Of a DNA stretch of 64,000 nt, positions 1-7,933 are shown in pieces. Made by a program: the position numbers and the translations under genes. A model generated the notes under the pieces. It did not search any database. It was not told where the DNA came from and was given only the letters and a program-made list of their open reading frames with translations. The DNA comes from Candidatus Zixiibacteriota bacterium. GTDB lineage: Bacteria; Zixibacteria; MSB-5A5; WJJR01; JAJRUJ01. The stretch covers positions 1 to 64,000 of the forward strand of contig JAGVQM010000011.1 in NCBI GenBank assembly GCA_020051695.1, given 5' to 3'. Position 1 is the stretch's first letter, and each line of letters begins with the position of its first letter.

Positions 1-195
1 ATCGCCAAGGCGCTGGCGCTTGGTGCGGAGGCAGTCATTCTGGGCCGCGCCGTCAACTATGGACTGGCCGCAGGCGGCGCTGCGGGCGTCACGCGCGCGC
101 TGGAGATTTTGCGCGACGAGTTCGACCGGACACTGGCGCTCAACGGTTGTTGCACCCCGGCCGACCTGTTGCCCGACCTGGTTACGACTGTCTGA
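1..195 (+). CDS. FMN-dependent alpha-hydroxy-acid dehydrogenase, C-terminal fragment
   Basis: The first frame is open from the window edge to a TGA at 193-195, giving the last 64 residues of a protein whose start lies outside. It reads AKALALGAEAVILGR followed by GLAAGGAAGV and a helical tail. This matches the end of the FMN-binding TIM barrel of L-lactate dehydrogenase (LldD), glycolate oxidase and lactate monooxygenase, where the A-LGR segment binds the FMN phosphate. The substrate cannot be told from this fragment. The family is clear, the exact enzyme is not. Confidence 0.75.
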   Translation: MAKALALGAEAVILGRAVNYGLAAGGAAGVTRALEILRDEFDRTLALNGCCTPADLLPDLVTTV

Positions 196-560
196 CAAAG
201 TGAGTCATTTTCAATATTTCGCCATAAGGCCGGGTGGCCCACCATTCCATGGTGGGCGGGTAGTCTATTGATTATCGCAGGCAAGTGTTCCGTGCGCCGT
301 CAGATATCTTTCCCCGATGAGATAGACGAAGACGTCCAGGCGAAGTCGCAACCACAAAGATTATTGTGCGCGCGTTTGTCGACATGAAGTTTCTCCTTGA
401 ACGCAATATACTTCACAGCCCCTTGGCCAATAATACTTATACACCGCATTTGCCGTTTGATATTGTGCACCCCTGAGATATTACCGACCCACCGCAAGCG
501 GCGGGGTACCGGTGAGCAGGTTGCGCCGCGCATTGCGCAGTAATTCCAGCGGACTCACGC
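196..560. other. Intergenic region with one strong hairpin
   Basis: No credible gene is seen between the dehydrogenase tail (+) and the end of the ferredoxin gene (-), which converge here. A perfect 9-bp stem with a 3-nt loop lies at 237-257 (GCCCACCAT / ATGGTGGGC), about 40 nt after the dehydrogenase stop. It lacks a clear T-run, so it may be a weak or factor-dependent terminator. The rest (about 260-560) shows nothing I can name. Confidence 0.4.
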
Positions 561-1346
561 TCACCCCGCCATGTTAAACGCTGATGTTTTCTGTTTGGCG
601 TTGGCCGGAACCGATTCCTCGGTGATGCCACCACGGATGCCGATAGTGTGCACTTCCAATTCGGTCTCGGGTATGACCGAGTTGCGCGCTTGGAATACTG
701 CCTGCGCCAGCCCGTGGCAACAGGGGACTTCCATAATCAACGTCGTCACCCGTCGCGGTCGGGCCTGGGCGAAAATCGCTGCGATCTTTTCCCGGTAATG
801 CGGCAGATCATCCAGTTTCGGGCAGCCGACCAATACTGCACGGTTGGTCAGATAACGTTGATGAAAATCGGGCACGGCAAACGGCACGCAATCGGCGCAA
901 ATCAACAGGTCGGCGCCCTGCAAGAACGGCGCATGCGGGGGAACCAGCATCAATTGTACCGGCCAATGGCCTAATTGCGAGGGTATCTGTGGCTGGGCGT
1001 TAACCGCCTGTCGCGGCGTTTCACTGGAAAGGTCTCGCATCGCCGACCCCGGACAACCGTGGGCCACGGGCAGATGTTTGGCGGGAGCCGGCCGTTCTTC
1101 AGCTTGTCCGGCCAGGTGTTTTTGGACTGCTTTTTCGTCGTATTCGGCGGCATCGCGCTGGATGATCGTGATCGCTCCCTGCGGGCATTCGCCCAGGCAG
1201 GCGCCGAACCCGTCGCAATAGACATCGCTAATCAGCCGGGCTTTGCCGTCGATCACTTTAATCGCGCCTTCCTCACAGGCCACTACGCAATCCCCGCAAC
1301 CGTCGCATAATTCCTCGTCAATCTGGATGATATCTCTGCTGGGCAT
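561..1346 (-). CDS. 4Fe-4S ferredoxin-type protein with C-terminal Cys-rich domain
   Basis: This 261-residue protein starts with a two-cluster ferredoxin domain (about residues 5-62). The first motif is complete (CDGCGDCVVAC). The second reads CDGFGACLGECP, where the usual second Cys is Phe, so the second cluster may be 3Fe-4S or missing. The C-terminal half has conserved Cys pairs (ICADC, GCPKLDD, EVPCCHG), a layout I associate with a family of ferredoxin-like proteins found beside Crp/Fnr and cupin genes in anaerobes. A good ribosome site (AAGGAGG) precedes the ATG. A perfect FNR-type box lies 60 nt upstream. It is probably a cytoplasmic electron-transfer or nitrosative-stress protein; its partner is unknown. 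Confidence 0.75.
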   Translation of the reverse strand: MPSRDIIQIDEELCDGCGDCVVACEEGAIKVIDGKARLISDVYCDGFGACLGECPQGAITIIQRDAAEYDEKAVQKHLAGQAEERPAPAKHLPVAHGCPGSAMRDLSSETPRQAVNAQPQIPSQLGHWPVQLMLVPPHAPFLQGADLLICADCVPFAVPDFHQRYLTNRAVLVGCPKLDDLPHYREKIAAIFAQARPRRVTTLIMEVPCCHGLAQAVFQARNSVIPETELEVHTIGIRGGITEESVPANAKQKTSAFNMAG

Positions 1347-1405
1347 ATTGCCTCCTTTTTGCTTGTTCTTTAAAGCAAAGATCGGCGGCGGAGGGCGCGG
1401 GGGCC

Positions 1406-1419
1406 TTGATCTGGATCAA
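1406..1419 (-). promoter_or_regulatory. Perfect FNR/DNR-type operator upstream of the ferredoxin gene
   Basis: TTGATCTGGATCAA is a perfect palindrome matching the FNR/DNR/NNR consensus TTGAT-N4-ATCAA. It lies between the stop of the Crp/Fnr gene (1425) and the ferredoxin start (1346). Its centre is 66 nt from the ATG, which would fit an activator site near -41.5 with a start point around 1371. The neighbouring regulator carries the E..SR recognition-helix signature that reads this half-site, so it is the natural candidate to bind here. Confidence 0.8.
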
Positions 1420-1424
1420 GCCGG

Positions 1425-2108
1425 TTAAATTTTTTCGCCGGCCGCAATTGCTTCAAGATGAGGAAAATCAAGGATGGTAATGCAGTTGCCGTCCACGGCG
1501 ATGACCTGTAATTCTTTCATTTTGCGCAGGTTGCGCGATAAGGTCTCGCTGGTGGTGCCCAGTTTGTTGGCCAATTCCGCCTTGGTCGTATCCAGGAAAA
1601 TCCTGTGGTCTGCGACACGTCCGTGTTCATCGAACAGAAACCCGGCTAGCCGGGCGGGGACTTCTTTGAGTGAGAGGTCCTCGACCATTTGATTGAACTC
1701 GCGGACAAATGCCGCCAGCCCGACGATCATCTTAATGGAAATGTTCGGGGAATCAGTAACCAGTTTAATGAATTTATCTTTAGGGAAAAACGCGACTATA
1801 GATTCAGCCAATGCCGTGGCGTTGGCCGGGTACCCGCCTGAGGAGAAGATGGCGGCCTCGGCAAACATTTGCCCGGGGCGAATCTGGTGGATAGTGAATT
1901 CTTTACCTTCCGGCGAGGTCTTGTAGATGCGGATGTTGCCCTGCAGTAAAATATAAAACCCGGTGGCGGTATCGCCCTCCCAGAACAGAGTTTGCCCTTT
2001 TTCCACGGACTTAAGTGTCACGATCCCGACCAGCGCATCCAGTTCACTGCTGTTCAGTTCACGGCACAGGAAGCAGTCGCGTAGTAATTCGTTGGGTCCG
2101 GCAATCAT
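1425..2108 (-). CDS. Crp/Fnr-family transcriptional regulator
   Basis: This 227-residue protein has an N-terminal cyclic-nucleotide-binding-type beta roll (about 18-135), a long dimerisation helix, and a C-terminal winged helix (about 150-225). The recognition helix reads TTSETLSRNLRKM and keeps the Glu and Ser-Arg used by FNR-type proteins to read TTGAT. The N-terminus has only C12 and C15, not the four Cys of a [4Fe-4S] FNR. It therefore looks more like the DNR/NNR group, which senses NO through haem, but this is inference. A GGGGAGG ribosome site precedes the ATG. The gene sits between a cupin gene and the FNR-box-controlled ferredoxin gene. Confidence 0.88.
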   Translation of the reverse strand: MIAGPNELLRDCFLCRELNSSELDALVGIVTLKSVEKGQTLFWEGDTATGFYILLQGNIRIYKTSPEGKEFTIHQIRPGQMFAEAAIFSSGGYPANATALAESIVAFFPKDKFIKLVTDSPNISIKMIVGLAAFVREFNQMVEDLSLKEVPARLAGFLFDEHGRVADHRIFLDTTKAELANKLGTTSETLSRNLRKMKELQVIAVDGNCITILDFPHLEAIAAGEKI

Positions 2109-2249
2109 CTGACCTCCCCGGCGTTTTCACCGGCACGGGCCTGTCCCGCGCACCGATGCCTGAGGATAATCTTTTTGCCGCCGGATCGATAGTGTAAACT
2201 GCAAGGAACGGCATCGGCATTGGTTTGATCGATGCACATCCGGCGGAGT

Positions 2250-2606
2250 CTATTCCCGGATCATCGTCAACAACATCTTGAACCGCTGGACAGCGGTCAC
2301 GCCGTGCGGGATGTTCGCCGGCATGAGCACTGTTTCTCCGGCCGAGGCGGGTACCCGCTTTCCGCCGATAGTCAATTCGACCCGGCCGTCAAGGACCTGA
2401 ACGATGGCGTCAAACGGGGCGGAATGTTCGCTCAATTCCTGGCCGGCGTCGAATGCAAACAGGGTGATCGTGCCGGTTTTTTTCTTTTGCAACGTCCGGC
2501 TGACAATGGAGCTGGGAACATAATCCAGCAATTCGGCCAGACGGACGGGTTCCGCATCAGGCAGACGGCCGGAATTTGACTTTTGCTGTTGATCTGACGA
2601 TTCCAT
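2250..2606 (-). CDS. Small cupin-domain protein
   Basis: This 118-residue single-domain cupin shows the two beta-barrel motifs: motif 1 around G-E-SEHSAPFDAIVQVLDG and motif 2 around GETVLMPANIPHGV. The His/Glu set for a metal site is partly kept (H in SEHSAP, H in PHGV). It starts with a good GAGGAGAC ribosome site. It is the first gene of the triad with the Crp/Fnr regulator and the ferredoxin. Small cupins of this type are often found with anaerobic or nitrosative-stress genes, but the substrate is unknown. Confidence 0.75.
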   Translation of the reverse strand: MESSDQQQKSNSGRLPDAEPVRLAELLDYVPSSIVSRTLQKKKTGTITLFAFDAGQELSEHSAPFDAIVQVLDGRVELTIGGKRVPASAGETVLMPANIPHGVTAVQRFKMLLTMIRE

Positions 2607-2820
2607 CGTGTCTCCTCAATGGCCCGTGGTTTATCACCTGGTAACCGGACGATACGCTCCACTTAATATCCTCGTTTGTCCGCTAACCGGCAATCAATTC
2701 GTTTTAATCGAGTTTTCGTATATCGACTTACTGTAACCAATTGTAATATAATAAGTTATAAAACTTCTCAAATCTTATTTGATTAGTAGGCGTATAATTA
2801 TATCGGAGCGGTTGAAATAT
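2607..2820. promoter_or_regulatory. Divergent intergenic region between cupin and metal-efflux operon
   Basis: This AT-rich stretch separates the leftward cupin gene from the rightward metal operon, so it should hold both promoters. A perfect -10-like TATAAT lies at 2747-2752 on the plus strand, but no convincing -35 sits at the right distance. No metal-regulator operator (CueR- or CsoR-type) could be recognised, and no regulator gene lies in the operon. Confidence 0.3.
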
Positions 2821-3237
2821 ATGAGAGTGATGGCGCGAAATATCCTGCTGTCGGGGCTGACAGTCCTGATGCTGGGCCCGCAGGCCCATACGGTTTGTTT
2901 TCGGGATTGCAGCGAAGTACAAGAGCCGACCGCCTCGTGTCCCTGTCATGACCCGGCGCCATCGTGCTGTATGATGGAAACGCAGGCCCCCACGGCCCGG
3001 ACCGGGTGTGACTGCGAAAATTGCATCGAGGTCCAATTGCCCGAGGAATATTGTCCGGTGGTGCCGTTGCCGCATTCCATTCATTATGACCTCGCCGAAT
3101 TGCCGGAGTTGCCGCGCAAACCATTCATCGCTGATGAATTCTCTTTGCTGGTCCACTGCATTTCGCCGCTCGATATCGAAAACCGTTTTCTTTCTCAGAT
3201 AACCGACCAGTTATCAGCCACGGTCATTATTGCCTGA
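2821..3237 (+). CDS. Cys-rich exported protein of the metal-efflux operon
   Basis: The 138-residue product starts with a signal peptide (MRVMARNILLSG, then a hydrophobic core). The mature part is rich in Cys, with 11 in total, including CPC, SCC and CDCENC clusters. I chose the ATG at 2821 over an upstream in-frame ATG at 2779 because it gives a clean signal peptide and has GGAGCGG about 9 nt upstream. No named family is recognised. Position at the head of the efflux operon and clustered thiols suggest periplasmic binding of soft metal ions such as Cu(I) or Ag(I). That is inference. Confidence 0.6.
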   Translation: MRVMARNILLSGLTVLMLGPQAHTVCFRDCSEVQEPTASCPCHDPAPSCCMMETQAPTARTGCDCENCIEVQLPEEYCPVVPLPHSIHYDLAELPELPRKPFIADEFSLLVHCISPLDIENRFLSQITDQLSATVIIA

Positions 3238-3414
3238 TCCTGCACCACAAGCCCTTACCGAAATCCCCGGGGGATTTTTCCGGCTCCACGGCCGTCCGCC
3301 ATCGCGATTGCATGATCGTGCCGGCGAGACTGCTGATCAAATGCCGCATAATCCGCCGGGGACGCGCATAACTCATTTGACCCGCCTATAACATCGGGTG
3401 GCAGGAGGCAATAC

Positions 3415-4125
3415 ATGAAAGTACAAATCAACAACTTTGGTCTGGAAATTACGATGTTGGCTGTCCTTGGCCTGGTTCTCGCGACAAGTGATCCTGTTTG
3501 GGCCGCGGACAAACCCGCCGGTGATGCCTATCCGTTGAATTATTGCCTGGTTTCCGGCGAGAAGCTCGGCGCGATGGGCGAGCCGGTGGCATTTAAACAC
3601 CAGGGCCGGGAGATTACATTTTGTTGCAGCGGTTGCATTGACGAATTCAAGGCGCATGCGGATACCTATATGGGGAAACTCGACTCCGCCGTCATTGAGC
3701 AGCAACTCCCATTTTATCCACTGGCGACAAGCATCGTCAGCGGCAAGGCGCTTGGCCTGAAAACCGGGGCATATGTGAATATGGTCTATGGTAACCGCCT
3801 TGTCCGTCTGGCCTCAAGTAAAGAGGCCGGCGAGTTTGCCAAAGCGCCGGAAAAATATCTGGCGCAACTGGACAGCGCGGTGATTGCTGCACAAAAGGAG
3901 AGCTATCCCCTCAAGACCTGCGTCATTTCAGGCATGGAACTTGGCGGCATGGGCGAGCCGTACAATTTTGTCCACGGTAACCGGCTGGTGCGCTTTTGCT
4001 GCGCCGGCTGCGTTGACGCTTTTCGCGCAGATCCCGTGGCCGATCTGGCCAGGATCGACGCCGCCTTAAAAACGCAGAAAACAACCGAACCCTCTGCGCC
4101 GGTGAAAAAGGACAAATCCGGCTGA
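3415..4125 (+). CDS. Exported protein with three TRASH/YHS-like metal-binding repeats
   Basis: The 236-residue product has a signal peptide (cleavage near A30/A31) followed by three repeats starting at Y39, Y101 and Y164. Repeats 1 and 3 share the pattern YPL..C..SG..LG.MGEP and then FCC.GC, placing four Cys in each (C44, C70, C71, C74; C169, C195, C196, C199). This resembles TRASH/YHS metal-binding folds. Repeat 2 keeps the framework (YPL...VSG..LG) but has lost every Cys. It has a good ribosome site (GGAGG). Lying between the Cys-rich protein and the TolC-like gene, it is probably a periplasmic metal chaperone or buffer for the pump. Confidence 0.75.
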   Translation: MKVQINNFGLEITMLAVLGLVLATSDPVWAADKPAGDAYPLNYCLVSGEKLGAMGEPVAFKHQGREITFCCSGCIDEFKAHADTYMGKLDSAVIEQQLPFYPLATSIVSGKALGLKTGAYVNMVYGNRLVRLASSKEAGEFAKAPEKYLAQLDSAVIAAQKESYPLKTCVISGMELGGMGEPYNFVHGNRLVRFCCAGCVDAFRADPVADLARIDAALKTQKTTEPSAPVKKDKSG

Positions 4126-4158
4126 CAAACGCCATGCCGGAGGAGTAATGAGGAACCG

Positions 4159-5472
4159 ATGAAGTCGCCTGGCTTGATATTCGTGGTCGTCCTGTTGGCC
4201 GGCCTTCCGTTCAACAATGTCAGCGGACAGATACCATCTCTTGGCGGAGATGAAATGCTGTCTGATTCCTTGACGTTGGCAGAATATCTGGACTATACTG
4301 CCGCGCATAATCCGGGGTTGCAGGTCGAATTTGAACACTGGCAGGACGCGAAAAGCATGATCGCACCGGCGAAGTCCCTCCCTGACCCCATGCTGACATA
4401 TCTCGTAGAAGAAATGGAGACGCGGGGCGGACCGCAACGGCGAAGTCTTGGACTGATGCAGACATTCCCCTGGCCCGGTACATTGCGTGCGCAAGGCAGC
4501 GCGGCGACCCTGGCCGCCGATGCCGCCGAGCAGCGGTATCTGGCGGTGAGACTCGAGCTGTTCAGCGAGGTGAAATCCGCCTGGTATGAGTTTTATTATC
4601 TTGGCCGCGCAATCGGGATCACCGAGGAACACGTGCAGCTGCTGGTCTTGTTGGAGGAGCAGGTGCGCATGGCCTATGCCTCCGGCATCGCTGCGCAGGG
4701 GGACGTGATCAAGGCCCAGATCGAATTGGAAAAAATGCAGGACATGCTGGCGTCACTTCGTGATCAGCGCGGCCCCGCGATGGCCGAGTTCAATGCTTTG
4801 CTCAATCGGGCAGCGGATGCCGTCATGCCCTGGCCGGACTCACTTCCCGACATGCCGGAGATGATCCACGAAAATGATCTGGTGCGGGTATTGCCGGAAA
4901 ACCCGCGACTGCAAGCGGCAGATTTCGACATGCAGGGAATGAAGGCCGGATGGTCGGCAGCCCGCCGTCGTGTCATTCCGGAATTGACTCTGGGTGTGAT
5001 GGTGATGAACCCCAACCCCACGCGGATGACCGCCGGTGAAGACCCCGGGAAAAATCCGCTGGCCTTCACCTTTTCCTTCAATCTCCCGCTGTGGTTCGGC
5101 AAGTATCGCGCGGAAGCCCGGGGGAAAAAAGCGAATTTTAATGCTGCGCAGCAGTCCCGCGTCGATCTGGGAAACCAAATGCGGGCTGCGGTGAAGCGAA
5201 TATTGTATCAATATCGCGATGCCGGGCGCAAATCAGGACTCTATGGTTTTTCATTGATCCCGAAAGCCGAACAGCATTTTGAAGTCATGCTCACGTCATT
5301 CAGTAACGGCCAGGCGTCTTTCGCTGACCTGATCGAAGCCCAGCAAACCCTGCTGGAATTCAAGCTCAACTACGAACGGGCGCGGACCGACCGCGTCATC
5401 CAATACGCAGAGCTGGAGAAGCTCGTCGGCCGAGACCTCTCAGTGATATCAACCGGGGAAATTGGCAATTGA
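4159..5472 (+). CDS. TolC/CusC-family outer-membrane efflux protein
   Basis: The 437-residue protein has an N-terminal signal sequence (MKSPGLIFVVVLLAGL) and the two long alpha-helical repeats of outer-membrane efflux proteins. A typical segment is SLTLAEYLDYTAAHNPGL, and the helical repeats run to the C-terminus (EAQQTLLEFKLNYERA). The length fits CusC/CzcC proteins. It sits just before the membrane-fusion and RND pump genes in the same direction, so it should be the outer-membrane duct of this tripartite system. No lipobox is evident at its N-terminus. Confidence 0.88.
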   Translation: MKSPGLIFVVVLLAGLPFNNVSGQIPSLGGDEMLSDSLTLAEYLDYTAAHNPGLQVEFEHWQDAKSMIAPAKSLPDPMLTYLVEEMETRGGPQRRSLGLMQTFPWPGTLRAQGSAATLAADAAEQRYLAVRLELFSEVKSAWYEFYYLGRAIGITEEHVQLLVLLEEQVRMAYASGIAAQGDVIKAQIELEKMQDMLASLRDQRGPAMAEFNALLNRAADAVMPWPDSLPDMPEMIHENDLVRVLPENPRLQAADFDMQGMKAGWSAARRRVIPELTLGVMVMNPNPTRMTAGEDPGKNPLAFTFSFNLPLWFGKYRAEARGKKANFNAAQQSRVDLGNQMRAAVKRILYQYRDAGRKSGLYGFSLIPKAEQHFEVMLTSFSNGQASFADLIEAQQTLLEFKLNYERARTDRVIQYAELEKLVGRDLSVISTGEIGN

Positions 5473-5500
5473 CTTCTCCCGGAGAGATGGAGACAAAATT

Positions 5501-6076
5501 ATGCAACGGCATATAGTGAAGTTGGCGGCAATCGCCGGGATCAGTATCCTGGTGGCGTTTGCATTGTTTGGTTGCAGCAAATCAACAGACGTGAATTCAT
5601 CGGCGACCGATCCGCTCGCGCGGAGCATGGCCGAACTCGATGGGCGAATCGAGCAGCACGACCGGACGTTGTGGGCGAATTCCACCATCGAGGGGCGCAG
5701 CGGCGAAATGCATCACTATCGGGATGACCTCGATGAACTCTTCGGTCACCTTGGCGATACCTTATCCGACCGGGAACACTGTGCGATGGACATTGGCGAA
5801 CACCATATGGGATGGATGCACGGCGATACACTCTGCCCCTCGTTTGACCGGATGAACGACCTGCATGAAGAATATCACCGTCATTATGAGGTGATGGACA
5901 GCATCCTGCACCAGTACGACGGTCATGCATTTACTCAGGAAATGGACGAACATTTCCAGAACATGCACGCATATATGGACTCGATGATGCTTTACCTTGA
6001 TGATGAATTCGGCACCGACATGATGCACGGCCATGATGATGACGACGGCCACGGCTATGGTCATGGTGGACATTAA
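5501..6076 (+). CDS. His/Asp-rich metal-binding lipoprotein
   Basis: The 191-residue product begins with a lipoprotein signal ending in LFGC, so it should be anchored by a lipidated Cys. The mature part is rich in His, Met and Asp (repeated HH, MDEH, MMH) and ends with a HGHDDDDGHGYGHGGH tail. I chose ATG 5501 because GGAGAGATGGAG lies just upstream and the lipobox is then well placed; an upstream in-frame start at 5462 overlaps the previous gene. No named family is recognised. The context, between the TolC-like and CusB-like genes, points to periplasmic metal buffering or delivery. Confidence 0.7.
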   Translation: MQRHIVKLAAIAGISILVAFALFGCSKSTDVNSSATDPLARSMAELDGRIEQHDRTLWANSTIEGRSGEMHHYRDDLDELFGHLGDTLSDREHCAMDIGEHHMGWMHGDTLCPSFDRMNDLHEEYHRHYEVMDSILHQYDGHAFTQEMDEHFQNMHAYMDSMMLYLDDEFGTDMMHGHDDDDGHGYGHGGH

Positions 6077-6091
6077 AAGGAAGTTGTGAAT

Positions 6092-7918
6092 ATGAAACAC
6101 TTCATCGGGAATCTGTGGCAAAAAAGGCCGGTGGTCGTTGTGCTGGTGATTGCCGGGGTGACCTTTATCCTGGGGTTGGCTTTCGGCGGCGGTTCGACGG
6201 CGCCCGGACACGTCCAGACGGCGCGGACGACAGCGCCAAACACCATCTGGACTTGTTCGATGCATCCGAACGTGCGGCAGCCCGGGCCGGGGCAATGTCC
6301 CATTTGCGGCATGGATTTGATCCCCGCAACGACCGGCAGCGGGGACGATGGCGATGAAACGCCGGTGATTACTCTTTCGGCGGCCGCGCGCAAATTGGCG
6401 GAAATCCGGGTGGCTCCCGTCGAGCGTCGTCATGTCACGGCCGAGCTGCGCCTGGCCGGTAAAATCGAGTATGACGAAACCACCTTGCGGGAGATTGCGG
6501 CCTGGGTGCCGGGGCGGCTGGAACGGCTGTATGTCGCCTACACCGGCGAATATGTCGCCACAGGCGCGCCACTGGTTGAATTATACAGTCCCGAGCTCCT
6601 CGTCGGACAACAGGAACTGCTGGCCGCCCTGAATATGATTAACAATCTTTCTGCCGGCGCGGCCGAAAACGTCCGTCAGACCGCGCAACGGACAGCCGCT
6701 GCCGCCCGTGAAAAACTCCGGCGCTGGGGATTGACCCCCGAACAAATTCAGGAGATCATCAGCCGGGGCACACCGGTCGACCGGGTCACGATCACTGCGC
6801 CGCAGGGCGGTGTCGTGGTCAGAAAAGATGCCGTCGAGGGCGCCTATGTCATGACCGGCATGCCGATCTATGCCATTGCCGATTTGTCGACGCTCTGGGT
6901 CCAACTCGATGCCTATGAAGAAGACCTAGCCTGGGTCCGCGCTGGCGATGAGGTCGAATTTACCACCGAGGCAATCCCGGGAGAAGTGTTTACCGGGACG
7001 GTGGCGTTTATTGCCCCGATCCTTGATGAAAGCACCCGGGCCGTTCGCGTACGGGTGGAAGCGCCGAACCCGCGCGGTCGGCTGAAACCGGGGATGTTTG
7101 TCCGGTCGGTTTTACAGGCCGGCATCCCCGGCGGCATACCAGATAAGCCGCCGTTGATTATTCCGGCGACAGCCCCGCTGATAACCGGGACGCGGGCGAT
7201 AGTCTATGTCGCGGTCGACGGCGAGGAAGGGACATACGAGGGCCGGGAAGTGACCCTCGGACCCCGAGTGGGCGATTCATACGTCGTCCGTGCCGGGCTT
7301 GAAGCAGGTGAACTGGTCGTCGTCAACGGCAACTTCAAAATCGACAGTGCCATTCAATTGCAGGCCCGGAAAAGCATGATGAACCCGGGGGCCGAAAAGC
7401 CCCTGGCCGTCACGGAGGGGGACAACAAAATATCCGAGACACTCAATGTGCCTGAGCCGTTTGCCCGACAAATCGCGGCGTTGTTCACGTCGTATATGGC
7501 CGTCCAATATGCATTAAGCCACGATACGCTCGCCGCGGCGCTGTCCGCCGCCTCGGAATTTGTCCGGATGCTGGATAACGTGGACATGGCCTTGTTACAG
7601 GGAAAGGCCCATTCGGCATGGATGGGGCAGGTGCAACTGCTGAAGGAAAGTGCCGACGCCATCGCAACCTCCGAGAATCTGTCCGCCGCGCGTGTCGCCT
7701 TTGAACCGCTGTCCGCGTCGCTGTCTGCCGTCGTATCGATGTTTGGAATGGGGATTGATGATTCCGTTTATCAGGTTCACTGTCCCATGGCCTTCAACAA
7801 CAGGGGCGCCGACTGGCTGCAAACGAAAACAGCCGTGGAGAATCCGTATTTCGGCGCAAAAATGTTCAAGTGTGGGACCGTCAAGGACACATTATTGCCG
7901 AAGATGTCCGGCAATTAA
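6092..7918 (+). CDS. cusB: Heavy-metal efflux RND periplasmic adaptor (CusB/CzcB type) with HMBD and DUF3347-like domains
   Basis: The 608-residue protein has one N-terminal membrane anchor, then a heavy-metal-binding domain (C55SMHP...C69PIC72GMD). The membrane-fusion core (about 100-430) has barrel-sandwich, hairpin and beta-barrel parts, for example VTITAPQGGVVVRKDAVEG. The C-terminal about 150 residues resemble DUF3347, a metal-binding extension seen in some CusB proteins, and contain VHCPMAFNNRGADW. The ATG at 6092 is preferred over a GTG at 6086 because AAAGGAAG is 8 nt before the ATG. It would link the RND pump to the outer-membrane duct and may hand metal to the pump. Confidence 0.9.
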   Translation: MKHFIGNLWQKRPVVVVLVIAGVTFILGLAFGGGSTAPGHVQTARTTAPNTIWTCSMHPNVRQPGPGQCPICGMDLIPATTGSGDDGDETPVITLSAAARKLAEIRVAPVERRHVTAELRLAGKIEYDETTLREIAAWVPGRLERLYVAYTGEYVATGAPLVELYSPELLVGQQELLAALNMINNLSAGAAENVRQTAQRTAAAAREKLRRWGLTPEQIQEIISRGTPVDRVTITAPQGGVVVRKDAVEGAYVMTGMPIYAIADLSTLWVQLDAYEEDLAWVRAGDEVEFTTEAIPGEVFTGTVAFIAPILDESTRAVRVRVEAPNPRGRLKPGMFVRSVLQAGIPGGIPDKPPLIIPATAPLITGTRAIVYVAVDGEEGTYEGREVTLGPRVGDSYVVRAGLEAGELVVVNGNFKIDSAIQLQARKSMMNPGAEKPLAVTEGDNKISETLNVPEPFARQIAALFTSYMAVQYALSHDTLAAALSAASEFVRMLDNVDMALLQGKAHSAWMGQVQLLKESADAIATSENLSAARVAFEPLSASLSAVVSMFGMGIDDSVYQVHCPMAFNNRGADWLQTKTAVENPYFGAKMFKCGTVKDTLLPKMSGN

Positions 7919-7933
7919 CCCCGTGGTAGAGAT

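Noticed and set aside
1425-2108. Oxygen-sensing [4Fe-4S] FNR for the Crp/Fnr gene
   Set aside because: Only two N-terminal Cys plus one near the C-terminus; the four-Cys ligand set is missing.
3255-3290. Small hairpin (AAATCC..GGATTT) between the Cys-rich and TRASH-repeat genes as a terminator
   Set aside because: Stem too short and the T-run weak; the genes are probably co-transcribed.
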